A stretch of 7,783 nt of DNA, from positions 1-7,783 of the forward strand of contig JALSLS010000420.1 in assembly GCA_026988195.1 (NCBI GenBank). The letters are read 5' to 3'. Origin of the DNA: Methylomonas sp. (GTDB lineage: Bacteria > Pseudomonadota > Gammaproteobacteria > Methylococcales > Methylomonadaceae). Positions 5,329 through 7,783 of the stretch are shown here, in pieces (position 1 is the first letter of the stretch; every line of letters starts with the position of its first letter). A model generated the notes under the pieces. The model saw nothing but the letters and a program-made list of their open reading frames with translations. It did not search any database and was not told where the DNA came from. The translations under genes were made by a program, and so were the position numbers.

Positions 5329-7416
5329 ATGCAAAAAAAAGAATACAAATTTAATCCAGGCCGATCTAATCAGTCTGGCGCAAAACCAGATGCTGATGGT
5401 GTAAATTTTTCAATTTTTACTCGCCACGCGACTAGTGTCGAGTTATTTTTATTTGAAACAGCGAAAAGTAAAAAGCCTATTCAAGTAATTCAACTACAAA
5501 AAGATGTTAATAGAACATTTTATTCTTGGCATGTCTATGTCGTTGGTCTTCCTAAAGGTACTTGGTACACTTGGAGGATTGATGGGAACAATGAGCCTAA
5601 AGAAGCAGGTTTACATTTTGATAAAGATAAACATTTAATTGACCCGTGGGCACGCGTTGTCTCAGATATAAACTGGGATCGTCAAATTGCATGTAAGCCT
5701 GGTGATAATATGCTGACTTCTATGCGTTGCATGGTTGTTGATGATAATGATTATGATTGGGAAGGAGATATACCTTTACGCATTAGCAGTGAAAAATCAA
5801 TTATTTATGAGATGCATGTGGGCGGGTTTACCCGACACACCAGCTCAAAAGTTAAAAATCCAGGTACTTTTTCAGGCTTAATTGAAAAAATTCCTTATCT
5901 GCAAAAGTTAGGCATTACCCATGTCGAACTATTACCCATCATGGCGTTTGATGAACAGGATGTTCCCAAAGGTACTTCTGATTTAGGCTTACATAACTAC
6001 TGGGGTTATAGTACCCATAGTTTTTTTAGCCCTCACCCAGGATACTGCGTTACCCCTGAACAAGGCACTCATGTTAAAGAGTTTCGTGATTTAGTTAAGG
6101 CACTACACCAAGCGGGTATTGGAGTTATTTTAGATGTTGTCTACAACCATACCGCTGAAGCAGGTATCGGTGGCCCTATCATTAATTTTCGGGGTATCGG
6201 TGAAAATATTTTTTACCACCATGACTCTGAAGATAAAAGCATTCTGCATGACTATACAGGCTGTGGCAACACTGTAAATGCAAACCACCCTTTAGTTGCC
6301 TCATTTATAACTAATAGCCTAGAATACTGGGTAAGAGAAATGCATGTTGATGGGTTTCGCTTTGACCTAGCCAGTGCTTTAGCTCGCGGCGAAGGAGGGG
6401 TTGTACTTGAGGACCCACCCGTACTTTGGAGTATAGAGTTATCAGAACAACTATCACAAACCAAACTGATTGCCGAAGCATGGGATGCAGCAGGACTTTA
6501 CCAAGTAGGTAGTTTTCCTGGTCATCGTTGGGCTGAGTGGAATGGCATGTATAGAGATGTATTACGTGAATGTTTACGGGGTGACAAAGGAAAAATAAAG
6601 GAGTTAGCAACTCGTATTTCCGGTAGTAGTGACCTATACCAACACCAAGATGGCTTACCTATCAATAGCGTAAATTTTATCACCTGTCATGATGGATTCA
6701 CCTTAAATGACTTGTTTAGCTATAACCAAAAACACAATCTTGCTAATGGCGAAGATAATAGAGATGGTTGTAACAATAATATAAGCTCTAACTCAGGTAT
6801 TGAAGGAGTCACCGATAATCTAGCGGTCAATGGCTTTAGAAAACAACAAGCAAAAAATGCTTTTGCTCTTTTGCTTCTAAGTGAAGGAGTTCCCATGCTA
6901 TTAGCGGGGGATGAAATACTGAACTCGCAAAATGGAAATAACAACGGCTATTGTCAAGACAATGAAATAACCTGGATAGACTGGAATATGACCAACGAAA
7001 ATGCTGATATGCTACGTTTCGTTCAAAATATGATTGCTCTTCGTAAACGCCATAACTCTATTATGCGCAGACGTTTTTTAACCGGTAATATTATTGAAAG
7101 CAGAGGAATAAAAGATATTACATGGCATGGTGCTAAATTAGACACTCCGCTATGGGATGACCCAAATTCTCAATTATTAGCTCTAACCCTAGCAGGTATT
7201 GATGAACCTGATTTACATATCATCATTAATATGTCGCATAGCGATACAAGTTGTGAATTACCTGAAATTACAGGAAAAACCTGGTGCTTATCGGTTAATA
7301 CATCCCAGGCTTCGCCAAAAGATATTATTAACAGGCCTAATCAAAAACCAATATTAGAAAAAACCTTCTTAGTTAAAGAAAAGTCTATTGTTGTTTTTGA
7401 GAATACGGATAGCTAA
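5329..7416 (+). CDS. glgX: Glycogen debranching enzyme GlgX (GH13 isoamylase type)
   Basis: GlgX hydrolyses the alpha-1,6 branch stubs of phosphorylase-limit glycogen in the cytoplasm, releasing malto-oligosaccharides. The 695-residue product has the family's usual length. An N-terminal CBM48-like domain (about 10-110) is followed by the GH13 barrel (about 150-560) and a C-terminal beta domain. Conserved regions include WGYSTHSFFSP (from W225), region I DVVYNH (269-274), the nucleophile D346 in DGFRFDLAS, the acid/base E383 in IAEAWD and the transition-state stabiliser D455 in TCHDGFTLND. GNNNGYCQDNE later in the barrel is diagnostic of GlgX/TreX rather than other GH13 enzymes. In that loop LNSQ replaces the commoner GRTQ. 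The start ATG is favoured by alignment of GVNFSIF with the family and by an in-frame stop at 5269-5271, but no Shine-Dalgarno precedes it; the start is followed directly by eight A residues. No other glycogen gene is in the window. Confidence 0.95.
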   Translation: MQKKEYKFNPGRSNQSGAKPDADGVNFSIFTRHATSVELFLFETAKSKKPIQVIQLQKDVNRTFYSWHVYVVGLPKGTWYTWRIDGNNEPKEAGLHFDKDKHLIDPWARVVSDINWDRQIACKPGDNMLTSMRCMVVDDNDYDWEGDIPLRISSEKSIIYEMHVGGFTRHTSSKVKNPGTFSGLIEKIPYLQKLGITHVELLPIMAFDEQDVPKGTSDLGLHNYWGYSTHSFFSPHPGYCVTPEQGTHVKEFRDLVKALHQAGIGVILDVVYNHTAEAGIGGPIINFRGIGENIFYHHDSEDKSILHDYTGCGNTVNANHPLVASFITNSLEYWVREMHVDGFRFDLASALARGEGGVVLEDPPVLWSIELSEQLSQTKLIAEAWDAAGLYQVGSFPGHRWAEWNGMYRDVLRECLRGDKGKIKELATRISGSSDLYQHQDGLPINSVNFITCHDGFTLNDLFSYNQKHNLANGEDNRDGCNNNISSNSGIEGVTDNLAVNGFRKQQAKNAFALLLLSEGVPMLLAGDEILNSQNGNNNGYCQDNEITWIDWNMTNENADMLRFVQNMIALRKRHNSIMRRRFLTGNIIESRGIKDITWHGAKLDTPLWDDPNSQLLALTLAGIDEPDLHIIINMSHSDTSCELPEITGKTWCLSVNTSQASPKDIINRPNQKPILEKTFLVKEKSIVVFENTDS

Positions 7417-7554
7417 ACACTTGGCTTAACTGACTAAGGAACCAAGATTAAATTAAGAAACTTTATGTCATTAAGTCAAGAATAGGTAGGCTGGGTAAAA
7501 CGATAGTGTGTCCACTAGTTTAGCTGATTATTAGCTACAAAATAAGTAGAACTC

Positions 7555-7625
7555 ATAGGGTGTGCTGAGGAACGAAGCGCATCAATAGCCATCGATGCGC
7601 CTCCTACGTCGACAGATCCTATAAA
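7555..7625. repeat. Degenerate REP-like palindrome
   Basis: GCGCATC (7577-7583) and GATGCGC (7594-7600) form a 7-base stem with a 10-base loop. The flanks are loosely inverted: ATAGGGTGTGCTGAGGAACG on the left, CCTCC then AGATCCTAT on the right. The left side looks like a widespread repeat (GGGTGYGCTGAGGAACGAAGCGCATC type, recalled rather than searched) whose right arm has decayed. Confidence 0.5.
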
Positions 7626-7735
7626 GTTGATACCTATAAACTAAGAAAGTATATAAGGCGGCTGATTTCGACAGTCTATGTTGAGCCTCCTTTGCCCACC
7701 CTTGAAGCTTAACTTAATGGCAGTGAATGAGCGAG

Positions 7736-7757
7736 ACAGGGGTTTCTCCCCTGTTTT
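7736..7757 (+). terminator. Rho-independent terminator
   Basis: ACAGGGG (7736-7742) and CCCCTGT (7748-7754) form a perfect 7-base GC-rich stem with a 5-base loop, followed by TTTT (7754-7757). It is about 320 bases past the glgX stop, so it either ends a long glgX 3' tail or belongs to an unannotated short transcript. Confidence 0.7.
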
Positions 7758-7770
7758 GAGTGTTTCAACT

Positions 7771-7783
7771 AAGGGAGCTGGAA
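7771..7783. mobile_element. Left end of a second MITE-like copy, cut by the window edge
   Basis: AGGGAGCTGGAA (7772-7783) is identical to the first 12 bases of the 161-bp element at 4112-4123, and AAGGGAG also matches the inverted right end at 4267-4273. It is preceded by CTA, consistent with a TA target. Only 13 bases are visible, so the call rests on this match. Confidence 0.5.

Larger units (their letters stand above)
7417..7783. other. Downstream region of glgX
   Basis: No gene is supported in these 367 bases. They contain a REP-like hairpin remnant (7555-7625), CCTATAAA repeated at 7618-7625 and 7633-7640, an intrinsic terminator (7736-7757) and the start of a MITE-like copy (7771-7783). 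A short frame beginning with ATG at 7678 stays open to the window edge, but it runs through the terminator and into the repeat, so I do not call it. Confidence 0.6.

Noticed and set aside
5297..7663. 13-base inverted match AGCCGCCTTATAT (5297-5309) and ATATAAGGCGGCT (7651-7663) flanking glgX
   Set aside because: A 13-base inverted match is roughly expected by chance in a window this size, and nothing else marks these as element ends.
7678..7783. Short plus-strand frame from ATG 7678, open at the window edge
   Set aside because: It runs through the intrinsic terminator and into the repeat end, has no good ribosome binding site and no recognisable protein features. If the element continues as at 4112, it would stop at the TAA after AAATAAA.

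Overview
This 7.8-kb window is AT-rich bacterial chromosome with five complete protein-coding genes. The RppH, HAD-IB phosphatase and GlgX sequences, the RppH-HAD neighbourhood and the REP-like palindromes suggest a gammaproteobacterium, perhaps of the Thiotrichales/Methylococcales kind. That placement is inferred from memory of the families and was not tested by a search. No rRNA, tRNA, CRISPR array or complete transposase gene was seen.

Bases 1-353 are a very AT-rich leader. They hold a good sigma70-type promoter (TTGAAA, 17 bases, TATATA) embedded in a long inverted repeat, with a perfect 17-base dyad upstream. Bases 354-3178 are a tight two-gene unit with a 4-base ATGA overlap. It encodes a 528-residue FAD oxidoreductase of the phytoene desaturase / carotenoid isomerase / retinol saturase superfamily, then a 413-residue NAD(P)/FAD-binding, amine-oxidase-like protein. 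The overlap suggests the two act on the same, unidentified substrate, plausibly a lipid or polyene. The first gene starts with a tandem hexanucleotide giving four Asp-Thr pairs.

Bases 3179-3335 separate this operon from the convergent rppH gene (3336-3860, minus) and hold a REP-like inverted repeat. From 3861 to 4297 lies a divergent intergenic region. It contains a perfect dyad upstream of rppH and a 161-bp hairpin element with terminal inverted repeats (MITE-like) ending only 25 bases before the GTG start of a HAD-IB phosphatase gene (4298-4951).

Bases 4952-5328 hold a compact three-hairpin REP-like unit, then two candidate promoters and two dyads ahead of glgX (5329-7416), a full-length glycogen debranching enzyme with all catalytic residues. 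Downstream, 7417-7783 has another REP-like remnant and an intrinsic terminator. The last 13 bases match the end of the 161-bp element, so a second copy probably starts at the window edge.

The housekeeping content (mRNA 5'-end processing, a small phosphatase, glycogen catabolism) is ordinary. The parts most worth follow-up are the uncharacterised oxidoreductase pair with its elaborate promoter region, and the palindromic elements in nearly every intergenic gap.
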